The notes under the pieces: generated by a model
Seen by the model: only the letters and a program-made list of their open reading frames with translations
What the model was told of the DNA's origin: nothing
Database searches by the model: none
In this document: piece by piece, positions 1 through 12,790 of the stretch
Numbering within the stretch: position 1 is the first letter of the stretch
How the letters are laid out: each line of letters begins with the position of its first letter
Assembly (NCBI RefSeq): GCF_000002075.1
Contig: NW_004797424.1
Span: 674,886-738,885 of the forward strand
Source: Aplysia californica
Taxonomy: Eukaryota; Mollusca; Gastropoda; Aplysiida; Aplysiidae
Direction of reading: 5' to 3'
Length of the DNA stretch: 64,000 nt
Position numbers and translations under genes: made by a program

Positions 1-55
1 TCTCTCTCTCTCTCTCTCTCTCCCTCTCCCTCTCCCTCCCTCCCTCCCTCCCTTT
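1..55. repeat. CT-rich microsatellite
   Basis: A (CT)n run grades into CCCT/CCTC repeats and ends in a T-run. It lies in the NPC1 intron just left of the first exon in the window, so the gene continues upstream. Confidence 0.9.
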
Positions 56-131
56 TTTTAAAAATCCTAGACAATTTGATCCTGTGCACGTTTCTTCCAA
101 TTAGCACCTCTGTTTTATTATACTTCACCAG

Positions 132-280
132 GTCCAGAAACAAAGACATGCTGTGCTGACTCTCAGATCATAACCTTGGATAAGCAGGTGGCTGTTCCTC
201 GCCAGTCTCTGCTCAGATGCCCGAGCTGTCTCCGCAACTTTTTCAACCTGTGGTGCCATTTCACCTGCTCTGCGAATCAG
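132..280 (+). CDS. NPC1: NPC1 exon w1: sterol-binding N-terminal domain
   Basis: Starts after a CAG at 129-131 and ends at AATCAG before GTAAGT. Two leading bases complete a codon from the missing upstream exon; it exits in phase 0. It encodes [15 protein letters not shown], then RCPSC and NLWCHFTC. The cysteines match human C74, C75, C97, C100, C109 and C113, and the Gln in ADSQ matches Q79, which contacts the cholesterol hydroxyl. Confidence 0.9.
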
Positions 281-3200
281 GTAAGTTTGTTCAACACATG
301 AAAGGAAAGCTACACAGCATTGAAGAATTTGATACAAGCAGTGGAAAAATGCTGAGAGTTGAATTTGGTGCTAGCTCTAGAACTTCATAGGAGATTCCTT
401 TTAGTGTTTTATCTCCTGAAATGTTTTATACTGCACTTGTTTTTGCTTTCCGTCCAGTCATTGTGAGGGAAATCAAAGTCCTGTGGTTTACAGTACAGAA
501 CTTGGTGTTTTCCTAGGATAAGGTTTTTTTCATCGCTTGATTAGAATGTCGCATGAAGTTTTAAATGTTTGATATTTTCTGTACTGGTTGTCAAGTCTTG
601 GGGATGGAATATGATTTATAATTGCATTCTCAGTCTCTCCTGTGATAGTTGTTATAAGAAGAAAGTGAATATGCTAAATAATTACATACTCTGGAGTCTA
701 ACAGCTGTAGATACATATTGTATCTGCCAAATCATTGGCTTGTTAAAGTAGATTTCTGTCCACTTTTTCTTGGAACTGATTTTTTGTTTTCTTGTTTGTC
801 TTTTTGTCATTTTTTACTCATATCAGTTTTTTACACTTCACGAGGAACATGTTTAGTACAATACATTGCATGTATATTCTACAGCACTCACAGCTTATTT
901 TTTAACAAAAGAAAGTTTCATACCATTTGAGTACTAGTTTTTATTATTGTTCTACAGTCTGATTTTACACACGTGGCAAGGACTGCAAACTACACATTCC
1001 CGAATGGAACTGAAGCTAAAGCTGTGGTTGCAGTGGATTATGAGGTCTCAACCGACTTTGCAAATGGAATGTTCAACTCGTGCAAAAATGTTCAGAGCCC
1101 GAGCTCTAACCAACGCGCCCTCTCCTTGTTGTGTGGGAGGGATGTGGACCAGTGCACTCCGGAAGTCTGGCTCAAGTACATGGGGAATACGGACAACACC
1201 CAGTCGCCATTCAGCATTAACTTTATTGTTTCCAATTCCAACACGTCTTTTCCTGGTAAGATTCCTCTGTTGATTCCATCTCTTTTATTTCAAACTGACA
1301 AAGTGAATGTGTGTTCTGTAAAGGTTAATTCTACATGGGTTGCAAAAATAAGTGGTCAAACAATCTTCAAATACAGTCAAAATTATGAAAGCCAGCCACC
1401 GGTTGTTGAGGGGAAAAGTGGTCCTCTTGGACAGTGTCGGTATGATAACGTTAAAAACACAAGGAGCGAAGTAGGTAATGATCATTTGTGCAGATGATAA
1501 GGGAAGGTGTATATGGGTTTTGTGGCCCTTAATCCTCCAAGTGTCATGAACAAGTAGCCTGTGGTTTCAGGAGAAATTATATGATTTCTTCCTATTTTGA
1601 AGAAAAATTATTGAGAATAAGCAAACCAAGGAAGTAAAGGCCATAAACCTGTGCGTTTTCAGAAAGTATGTAATGAGGAAGTGGATCACATTTGAAAAAG
1701 AGTTGAAATGTTTGGCGACATATAAAACCGGGACCAATGAACTGAAATAGCGACTCAAATTACAGGCGATTATATCAGCCGAGACTCTACATAACTAAAC
1801 TTATGGCCATGGACACTAGGAGGGTTGAATTGCTTATTTGTTGTTTTGGGATAGAGGGCCTGGAAGTAGGGTTGGGAAAATGTTTAGTTAGTGATCTTGC
1901 AGTGATCAAAGGCTATATTGTTATGTTTTAGAAAAGCTCGTATCTGTAACCGGTGTGGTTGACCGGTGCTTTTGTGTGATTTTGTCCTTCTTTCCAATGG
2001 AACATCTCTGGTCCTTATCCGTCCCCCCCCCCCCCCCTTTTTTTATGCTCTTGTTACACTTCTAATTTTCAGCATTTCCGTGATCTTTGTGTGTTGTGAG
2101 TGCCGTAGAATTTTTTCTAAACTAATATCTCTAATATTCTATTTTCAGGGACAAATGGCACGTCTGTCACGATTGAGCCGATGAATGTCACGACAGTGCC
2201 GTGCAACAAGGCCCCGACAGAGGACTCTGAAGCATGCAGCTGCCCTGACTGCCCTACATCTTGCTCCCCCATACCTCCCCCATCTCCCCCAGTGAAGCCC
2301 TGCGAGATCCTGCATGTGAGCTGCTACGACTTTGCCTTCACTCTGGTGTTTGCCGGCTTCCTCATGATCTTTGGCTGCTACAGCATTTGCTACAACATCA
2401 TGGTGCAGGACTCACTCCGTCTGGAGCAGCCCGGTGATGATGCGACATCCAGCTGTTGTGGACGTATTGGCGGTGCAGGTGTGGTAGAGCCTTAGTCTGA
2501 AGAACATTCCTTTGCTTAGGCCAGAGGACATGTCCATCGTAGTCTTTCATTACTGCCTACCAGTACCCAAAAGCAAAACAAAAAATGTATCTGATATGTT
2601 TGTGAGAGTCTTAGAATGGAAGTCTTGTTTTCGTACAAAAATACCCCAACATATTCTCTGTTCTGTAGAAATTCTGCTCCTCGCCTACTTGTTGATGCTG
2701 AAAAAAAGTTATAAACTTATAAGACTGGATTTGCATATTGTGATGATAATAAAGTCCCATAAGTCAATTGGAAAGATCTTTTCCTGCATGTCCACTTTGA
2801 ATAGCTTGAATTAATAGAATACAAAATAGTTTGTGTCTGAAAGGTATGAAGGGGAGGAGAGGTTAGTGAACCAATGTCTGTCATCTTGACTTGCCGAGTG
2901 AGTAGAGTCTTTTTTTTGTTTTTTTGTTTTTAAAAGTTGACAGCCATGTTCTTAGTATTCAACGATAATTGCAGATGCATTTTCTGAAGTGCACGCTTTC
3001 AAAATTAACTAATTGTACTCCCTCATTTTTCTGCTACTGTTCTCGTCTGTCCATTGGAGAAGGCCAATTCATTCCCAGTGCAGCAAGATGTACCTTGTTT
3101 GCTGAGCCAAAATTGGTCTCAATGATATGGGTGGCCTCAGCTTGTCTTGGCAAAGCATGACTGCCACGGTGTCAGTGCGTCCTGCTGCTCTCCTTCATTT

Positions 3201-6200
3201 TTTAGTCTCTTTGTCATCTCAAAATGGCACCTGAGGATAACTCAGTCTTTTAAGAAATCGCAAGCATTAAGCAGAAAAATGTTATCTGGCTCATTTATAA
3301 ACGCTGTGTATCAAGAGTAATTGGGTCAGCAATTCATGCTTTTGACACATATATGTCTACTTTTTTTGTTCAAGTCAAGGTCAACAAGTTTTCCATTAAC
3401 AGAAATTTATACGCGCAAGTCAAACATACTTAACTACAAGATAATTGAGATAATTGACCGGTTAAGATAAGAAAACAAAGATAACATGTGTATGAAGAGG
3501 TTGCAGACATGCGAGGTGAAGGTATAGAAAATCATTGTCCTAGTAGGAAGTCAAATTAGTAAACTGGCACAAGTAAAGCATAACTTCCCACACCTTTGTA
3601 CACCAGAAAGGTCACAGCAGCATGTTGTTTCCCATTCCTGAGAGACATAACTGCTGCCCCATGATGAGCCAAAGTGTATTTTGTGGATGGGGGGGTGCTG
3701 TACTTTTACTCTTCTCCCCCCCGGAGGGAAGGGGGTTAAGATTTTTTAAATAACTGTACATTTCTCATCCAAATTTTTGATCACAGTATTACTACTATTC
3801 TGTCCAGCTGTCCATCGCAATGCCAGGAAGAAGGAGTTCTTGGATAACGTGAGCAGTGATCAGCTTGGCCGCTGTGAGAGGATGGGTGCCTCCATCGAGT
3901 CTTTCCTGGAACGCCTGTTCAGAAACTGGGGGAAAATTTGCACCAGACACCCTATTAAAGTCATCGTAAGTTGCTTGATGCCTTTTTTCCCCCTTTTACA
4001 GTCTATTAACCACTTCTCCGACTGCCACGTCCATTGATCTCTTGACTCTGTTTGATGGGATTATAAAGTGAGCCTGCGGTTGGGTTGGCAGGTGCTGTGG
4101 TGTGGTTTGCTCCTTCTTTCCCATCAAACATTAGTCGTCCATATCTCTCCTCCTTTTTTTGTGTTTGTTACTCTCTTGTAACGCCTCTAATCTTTGGCCC
4201 TTATATGACCTTATTGTGTTGCAAGTGCCTAAAACTCTTCCTAAAACCAAAGATTGTGTAAAACAAGATAGTTCACTCCTGTCTTTGAGCCAATTAAAGA
4301 AAGCATCCTCAAAATATGGTGGCGCCCTCTTCGAAATAGCGTGGACTTAGCGAACTGTTACTCTACTTGTGTGAAAAACAATAAAAGTGAAACTAACAGT
4401 TTGCGCTATTCCTATTCTTGTTCTGGACAAAACGAGAGCTTCAAAGCAAAAACTGCGGTGCCATCTGAAGCAATGCGCAGACTTCAGTGGACACTGTTTT
4501 GGCTGAGAGAACAATCTTGTTATGTACGATCTTTGCTAAAACTAAAGTAAAAGTAAGCCTGGTGATGAAATGGCTAAAGTCACTGTCGATAATGTGATTG
4601 TCTTGTTTTTTTTCTATACCCTATTACCATATCTATTTTTTTGTTAATTGACTTCCTCGTTGTTCTTACCCCACCCCCAATGAGATCTGGTGGTGAATAG
4701 AATGTAGTGTTGCTTTTCATCTTTCAGACAGCTCTAAACTAATTTTTAAAATTACAAATTACTACTTTTGTCCTTGTGCCTTTCTCACAAATGGTTTTTG
4801 TTTCTGTCATTATAATTTTCTATGAAAAACTTTTCCACCTTTTCCTCTTTATCACACACTCCCCGCTCTTTTCTTCATCGAGGATCAGGGTTCAGGATTT
4901 CCGCATTATACAGTGCTCTAAGCCTTCTAATAGTTGTAAAACGCAGAGAACATTTGTGTAGAGCATGGATATGCGCCATATAATTGCAGTTATTATTATT
5001 ATTATTTTAACTATTATCAAATGACTTCCCTTTATTATTATTATTGTCTTCCATCTTGATGGTTCCCAGGTGATTACGCTCATCGTCTCCGCTGTGTTGT
5101 GTGCTGGCATCAGTTTGTTCCAGGTGACCACCAACCCTGTCAAGCTGTGGTCAGGCCCCAACAGCCGTGCAAGACTGGAGAAGGAGTACTTTGACTCCAA
5201 CTTTAAGTAAGTGAACAACTGTCACGTCCGTGATATTTCGCCTCAGTTATTTTTCTAAACAAGTTGTTATTGATTCGGCAGCTTGTTGGGCTTCCCCGCT
5301 CTTAATCCCCAACACTTACTGGTACCTACATGCGGAAGTGACTGATATGTTATTTGTTATAAGAAGTTGTATTTGCCTGAGGGTAGCTCAAGTCAGGCTG
5401 ATGTGAATACTAGGGGAGGGGAGGGATCTTGTCTTTTGTTTTAAAAAGTTTAAACAAAACTCCTTTGAATGGACACTAAGATTTTATGACTTACAAAAAT
5501 TTTCTGTACCGGTACTGCAATTGTTCTTAGCGGGTGGATGGCAAGTACTCTGGTGTTGTTTACTCTTTCTTTCCTTATCAAACATGACTCATTCTTATCT
5601 TGCCTCTTTCTTTTCTCTGCATGTTACTCTCTAATAATGCCTTGAATATTCAGCTCTTGTATGATTCTTGGGTTTTTTAAACTCACTCAACCCTAGGTCT
5701 ACACTTCCGGGTTGTCAGCTCTCCCAAGACATTTTTACCACTTTTTGAAACATTGAAGAAAATACTACCCAAATTTGGTACACGTTTTCTTCAAACCTTT
5801 GTGTTCATTGAAAATTTGAATGCAAAGTATGTCATAGTTTTTATGCAATACCCTGTGGAAAAAGGTCTATATACAGGTTCAAAAAGTAAACAAAAAGCTA
5901 AGAAAGGAAGTTTGTTCAAATTTCACACCCCCTCACATGATTCACGAATATAGCTTTCTTTGTTATAAATTTGGGCTTGCTCTTCTGGTCATAGTCTGTT
6001 TCAAACGAAAAATTGTCACTCTGCCTATTAGGCTATAGTTTTCTTCACACGAAAGTAGTGTTTTCGTTCTTGAGAGTGAAATTTTCCTTACCAATACTGT
6101 TGGCGTTAGGGTTGGAGCGTTGCTCACTCATACCGATATTATTGGTTTTAGGTCTGGGTGAGTTAAAACTCCTTATCTCTGGCAAACCGCTCCAAGCGGC

Positions 6201-9200
6201 TCACGGTCAGAACTGCAATGTCGGTGAGCCCCTGCGACATCAAATTACTTTTCGGCAATAGCTGAAAACAGGTCTATTTTACCAGGAGTTCATTTACAAG
6301 ATGAACTATCAAAATATGTTCATTTGTTTTGATTTAATGATCAGATGCATGTGTCACTTTTTAGATTTCATACCAAAAGAGGGCCCTGGCATAGTTACCC
6401 TCCATGGAGATAAAGAGTGAAAAGAATTCAAATCCCAAAACATCATTTTTTTTCCAAATGTTATATTCTCTGTGCCTCCTAAAGCCCCATTTAGACGTAC
6501 AGTTCGCTGATTGACAAACTGTAGGGTATCGAGAGGATGGCCGGCATTCTGTCAACTTCACGTGGAAACTGAGCGTGAAACAAAAAATCCTCTCGATATC
6601 GAAGGGTTCTCCGTCCAACCACCAGATATCTGGCGATGCCAGATATTTTCCGGCCGGCAAACTGAAAGAGTGGCGACGAGGGAGCGGCTTCTTTGATGTT
6701 GCCCCAGGCGGAGTTGAAAATGCATTCCAAAAATTTCCTAAATATTCGTCAAATCAAAAAAATAATAAGATTTTTGTGATCAGCGACCCAAAATTAGTAC
6801 AATTCACTCAGGGAACGCAATTGAATGGCGAATTACCAAGTTAAATTCTTTTTGTGTGTTTTCTTTTGTTTTACCATTCGGCCCGCCCCTTCATTTTTGT
6901 AAGTGAAGGCAAATAATGTGTCACTTGGTGTGACGTGTACCGCCGAGATGTTTTGGAGTCAGCTGAGGGCTACACACCATTGTTTCATCTAGACGGTGCT
7001 GTTTATTTATTTATTTTTGTCTACACGCTATTGGTTTTACTATTGCACAATGTCCCTGTGGAAAAACAAGGAAACTGGGCGCTTTTTCGGTAGTTTCCAC
7101 CCCGCGAGCGAGAGATATCAAACCTAATAGCAAAACATCAAATTATGGTAAAGTGCGCCCCCCACATTCTTATTAGATTTCTAGCTGCCCCCCTGAAACC
7201 CCCCTACTTCTACTCTTGGGACCAAAACTGGCGAATAGTAATTGGGGGGGCTACTGAAAAAGGAAACTGTTCTACAGTTCATCGAACATTATTGAACGTT
7301 GCCAGTATTGTGGAAATAGAATATTTGTGTGTGTAGGTACTTCATTTTAGTAGCCATTGTTTAGATGGTCCTCTTTCTAGAGGTTTTTTTTTTGGATTTG
7401 AGAACAAAAAATGCTGCTTCATCATCCAGCCATTGTTGACGTTTTTGACTTAGATCTAGCTACAGCATTCCAAGGACGGATAAAAAACTGTACGTCTAAA
7501 CGGGACTTCTCTCGTCGACTAACTCAGTTTACCGATGACCCAGATCGAGCGTCCGTCGGTTAAACTGTCAGTTTGTCGATCAGCGAACTCTACGTCTAAA
7601 TGGGGCTTAACTCTTCCATTTGTTCAAGGAACTTATGTCATTTATTTTGTCCCTTTCTCACAGACCATTCTACAGAACTGAGCAGCTCATCATCAGCAGA
7701 CCCAACAACAAAACTACTTTCCAGTACGGGCCTGGTCCATTTCCTCCATTTATCAACTACACCAGTCTGTTTGACAAGACCTTTATGCATAAGGTATGTT
7801 AGACAGAAGTACCACCCCCCAGGGCAGTGCCACTGACTGAAGTGTCGTTAGGCCATTCCCAAAAGGGGGACATTTCTCATTCTAATGCACAGTAGAATTG
7901 TGAATGGGCTGATCCAACAATGTCATGCTCATAACTGTGCCTGAATTACAACAGGGAACTGCTGCTTTTTCTTTCCTAATCCTTACTATCGTCATTTCCC
8001 TCTACTTTTTTTGTATGTTTGTCACACTATTGTGACCCGTTATTTCAGGGGTGCCTTGATAGTCGAAGCAGACTTTGTGCTGTTGAAGCTAGAGAGGTGA
8101 GCAGAGTAAGTCTGATTCCGTGTAAGGACTTCTCTGTTGACATCCACCCTGCCAAAACACCTCTACTTTACTTTACTTTTACTTTTATCCACCGCTTATA
8201 CCCTTTTGAGTGTCGTGGGAAGAAAGAGACGTCTCTTTCAGGGTGTCCAGTAAAGTCGTAAAAAAGTCGTAAATTCGGCGCTCTGGTCGTAAAGGTCGTA
8301 AATGGTAGTAATTGCGCCTTGAAGGTAGTAAACATTTGGTAAACGGTCGTAAATTAATCTGCGTAGGGAGTGATGAAGCCAAAACAGGCTTCATTGAACC
8401 CTAGCCGCAGTACATGAATCCGTTTTAGCCGGTCGCTATTTTGATATAATATTCGTTCTCCTTTTCCCCGTCCGAGAGTACGTTTCACGCAAAAAGCCGG
8501 CTATGGCGGCAGGCGAAAGTGTGCGTGACACCGAGGCTCGATCGGGAAAATCAAGATCTACTTTCGCTTTCAGAAATAAGCCGGTGATAGACTGATAACT
8601 AACGCAACATTTGTGACATGCAGGTTGTGCAGTATAGATATATATATATATAATATATATAATATATATATATATATTGATCTGTCTAAACGCTGTGCCG
8701 CCACGCAAATAAAATTTAATTAGTACTCGGATTCGTCTCTGTGCTGTCATTGTCACATGGGGGGGGGGGAGAAAAAAGAAAATACAAGCGTCGTCTGATT
8801 TTTAGATTGTCGGGCTCGCCATCGTGACCGGTCAATGAACCTGTGCGCGCGTGAGCACCGGCGTTTGTTGTTGGGGTCGCCAAAGTTCATTCAAAGTCTG
8901 AGCGTTGCGAAGCATAGGCCTAGGACTACCGAATGGGATAGGGGATTATTGATTTTTTTAAAGATGCACTCGGGGGAGGGGGTGGGGGTGCTAAAGGCAA
9001 CACCAGAGGACAAAAACTTTGTATGGGTGATAGTAAATTATAACAATATTGTAGCTTTCTGTTCAAGGCTGGCAAATTTTCATTGTCTCTGCATCTCCCC
9101 CTCAGTTCTTACAACTCTCTCACTTCATGGGTCTACTGGGGCCATTCAAGTTATTGGGTTTGAGCAATAATTTTTGCCTTTCATGTTCATAATATTATGA

Positions 9201-12200
9201 GTCATGACACCCATATTGGTTCTTCACAGTCGAAATTCTTGTTCAAGGCCCTTCCGAACGCTCAAAGCAGGATTCTTTTTTTAAAATATAATATAATAAT
9301 GAGAGGAAAATTTATAACTCACTGTAATACTTAGGCTAGTCAAACAGGACCCCAGTTCAACACTGACATATGTTGTGACTGGGTATATTTTGTGTGTGTG
9401 TGTGTGTGTTATGTAACACGCCTCTGGAAAATGGATGACTTTGTTGCGTGTTATTTTCGTTCCATATGATATATTATGTAGGCCTAATGATAATATATGT
9501 TAATGATGGCGCAAATGAACTCCCTTTTTCGAACTGGTGTGGGACTTGATTTGCTGGGTAGTAATTTTTTTTTCCAGGTAGTAAATTTTTTCAGAAAATA
9601 TTGCTGGACACCCTGTTCTTTGTCGCCAGCCGGAGAGCTTGGGTCAGGGGGATGCCGTGGGTGTTTAATGTTTCCCTGACTCCATCTATCCAGGTCTTTC
9701 TCGGTGGCCCTCTAGCCTTCTTGCCATCGAATTTTTGGAGGTAGGCATGTTGTGCTGGATGGTGTGTTGGTAATCATAGGAGATGTCCGAACCATTTGAT
9801 TCTTTGGTGTTGGATGTGATGCATGACATCATTTGTGCCCACCATTTCTCGGATTACACAGTTTCTAATTTTGTCTCGCCACGTCTTGTTTACTGCTTTT
9901 CTAAGGCATCGCATTTCACATGTTGTAATTCTTTGCTCTAATGTCTTCTTCATGGTCCATGTTTGGCATTGATAGGTGAGTGTTGGGATGAAAATGGTGT
10001 TGATCATTTTGAGTTTTGTTGTCATGGAGATGTTAGGATGTTCCAGTAGTGGAGTAAGCTGGTAACTAACATTATTGGCCTTTTGTACTCGTGTTTCAAT
10101 TTCTCTGTTCAGTCGCCCATCCTCTGTAAATATACTTCCGAGGTACTTAAATTCTTGGACCTGTCTGAGACTGTTGTTGTTGATGTGTATCCTGAGTGGT
10201 TCTGGCTTTCTGCTTACTTTCATTGTCTCTGTTTTATTGATGTTGATCTTCATGTCGTAGTTGTTACATTCTTCGTTTAATCTGGTGGTGTGGTGTTGGA
10301 GACTTCGTTCATCTTTGTGTGTCAGGCTTTGGTCATCAGCGAAGAGTAATTCATTTAGGGCGTCTGGTTCTGTGTTGGCTTCTTTTGTAATTCTATCCAA
10401 ATATATGATAAATAGTAGTGGTGATAGGACACAACCTTGTGTTACTCCGGATGTTGTCTCGAACCATTCTGTGAGTCCCTCTGACGTTCTTACTGTACTT
10501 ATGCTGTTCTCGTAAATGGCACGGATGTTATCTAGAAGTTGGCCTCTTACATTGTAGTTTTTGAGTTCTTTCCACAGCTTGTTTCTGTTCAATCAGTCGA
10601 ACGCTTTCTCCTGGTCGATAAATACTATATTTAGTTCCCTGTTGTATTCTATTGCCCTTTCGCACATTTGTCGTAGGGCAAATATTGCGTCGGTGCATCC
10701 TCTTCCCTTTCTAAATGCCATTTGGGCCTCACTCAGAAATGGTTCAACTTTGTGTCTTGTTCGCCATTCCAATATCTTGGCGTTCATCTTGCCCACATGG
10801 CTTCGCAGTGAAATGCCTCTATACATTCCACAGTCTCTCTTACTGCCTTTCTTTTTCCGGATTGGTACTATGACCGCTTTTTTGCCAGTCGCCGGGAACT
10901 TTTCTTTCTGTCCATGCTTTCTGGAAGATTTTTGTGAGTCAAGTTATTTCAGTTTCACCACATGTTAGGATGGTCTCCGTGGTGAGCTCATCTATTCCTG
11001 CGCTTCTGTTTTTTGGGCTGGTTTTAACTGCTCGTCTGACCTGTGATGGTAGGATTGTTGGTTCTTTTTCCTCTGGGTGATTGGGTTGGAATTCTTTGTT
11101 AGTTTGCTTTTGGGTGGTGTTCAAAAGTTCAGAGAAATATTCCCTTCATCTAGATTTGATTTTGGAGCTGTCAATAATGGGGTTTCCTGTTTTGTCATTA
11201 ATTATAGCTGTTGGGCCGTACGGTTCTTCTCTGAGCCTCGTAGGACCCAACACCTCTACTAAAACAAAAAACAGACAGAAGTACAGTCGAACCTGTTCTA
11301 ATGACCACCTGTCCAAGTCAATCACCTTTACAAACAACCTGTTCTCCCTTGCCCTTCCCTTAAAAAAAAATATAGTATAATGGCACTGTCTAAGGTGTCC
11401 ACCTGTCTTTAGGCAGCCAATTTTGTCTTCGATTGTGGGTAGCCTTCTTGGACAATTTTAACTGCCTCTCCCCTCCCCCCCATTTTGAACTTACTTGAAC
11501 TTGCACTGCATCTGGATCTTTGGTCTCCACTGTCTGTGGAGCCACATGTCGCGACCTCAGTGCTTTTTTGTCGTATCTCCATTTTTAATAACAGTGAAAA
11601 CAGTTCATAACAAAGATTAGTTTAGTTTAGTTTAGTAAAGAGTTTTACGGCACTTGCAACACAATAAGGTCATATAAGTGCCGAAGATTAGAGGTGTTAC
11701 AAGAGAGTAACAACAAACGTAAAAAAGAAGGAGGAGAGATAAGGACGATAGATGTTTAAGAGGAAAGAAGGAGCAAACCACACCAGAGCACCCGCCAACC
11801 ACCCACCATAACAAAGAGTGAGCTTAAAAAGAAGTCGTATTTTCACTGTTAAAAAAATGGAGATATGACAAGAAAGCACTGAGGTCACAATGGGGTGCCC
11901 GTGACGTCTTGCAACATTCATTCCATCTATTAAGCTATGGGTGACTGACAGCTTCCCCAGTGTCTCGCCTCTCTGGCCTGCTAGTTTAACACTTTGCAGT
12001 CACTTACCCAGCAGTACAAAATGCCCCATCTGGTCACCTATTTAGGGGAGCTACTGCAACGGACTTCTCATCAGGCCTGGAGAAGAACTGCGCCAGGTGA
12101 CCAGTACGGATAATTTTGCGCAATTGTGCGCCAAGTGACTTAAACTGTTAAGCTACTCTCTTATCACCCACTGCACATGTAAAATGGGAAAGAAAACTCA

Positions 12201-12705
12201 ACTGTAATGGGGGGTGGGGTGTTTGTGTTGACGAGGATAAGCTAGTGGGGAGGGGGGGGGGGGTTGATGAAATGGCCGACAATGCCTTTGATGTTAAACA
12301 AATCTGCTGAAAGGTTGCAATGCACAGAATAAAGCAGTGGACAGTGAACTCCTTTCGTATTAACAGGACTTTCTCGTTAAATCGTTAAATAGATGTGCGC
12401 CTATCAAAGTCTACAGAATTTTACTTTTCACCGTCTTTTGATGACGTTTTCAGATGCTGGACCTTCAACTGGCCGTGGAGAATCTGGAGGTCTTGTACGA
12501 TAACAAGAATATCACCCTGAAGGATATCTGCTTTGCCCCCCTCCGGCCAGACAACAGTAACTGCACCATTCAGAGTGTGTTCAATTACTTCCAGAACAGG
12601 CATGACCTCTTAGATCGGAATGTGACCAGCTCCACAGGCTGGGATACTTACACTTACTTGGACCATATCAAGTTCTGTGCAATGTAAGGGTTTTGTTGTT
12701 GTTGA

Positions 12706-12736
<31 letters not shown>

Positions 12737-12753
12737 CTTCTTCTTCTTCTTCT

Positions 12754-12790
<37 letters not shown>

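Larger units (their letters stand above)
7816..11280 (+). repeat. S3 SINE copy split by a LINE
   Basis: S3 is a roughly 390-bp repeat. Its body (GGCCATTCCCAAAAGGGG, TAGAATTGTGAATGGGCTG, GGGAACTGCTGCTTTTTC, TTGATAGTCGAAGCAGAC) occupies 7816-8167. AACACCTCTACT at 8156-8167 is repeated at 11249-11260, followed by the remaining AAAACAAAAA tail, so the LINE between them was inserted here. Compared with the other S3 copies, about 33 bases of the shared tail are deleted. Confidence 0.85.

Noticed and set aside
8835-9170. 111-residue open frame in the hAT-like element
   Set aside because: No transposase motif or zinc finger; length within chance expectation.
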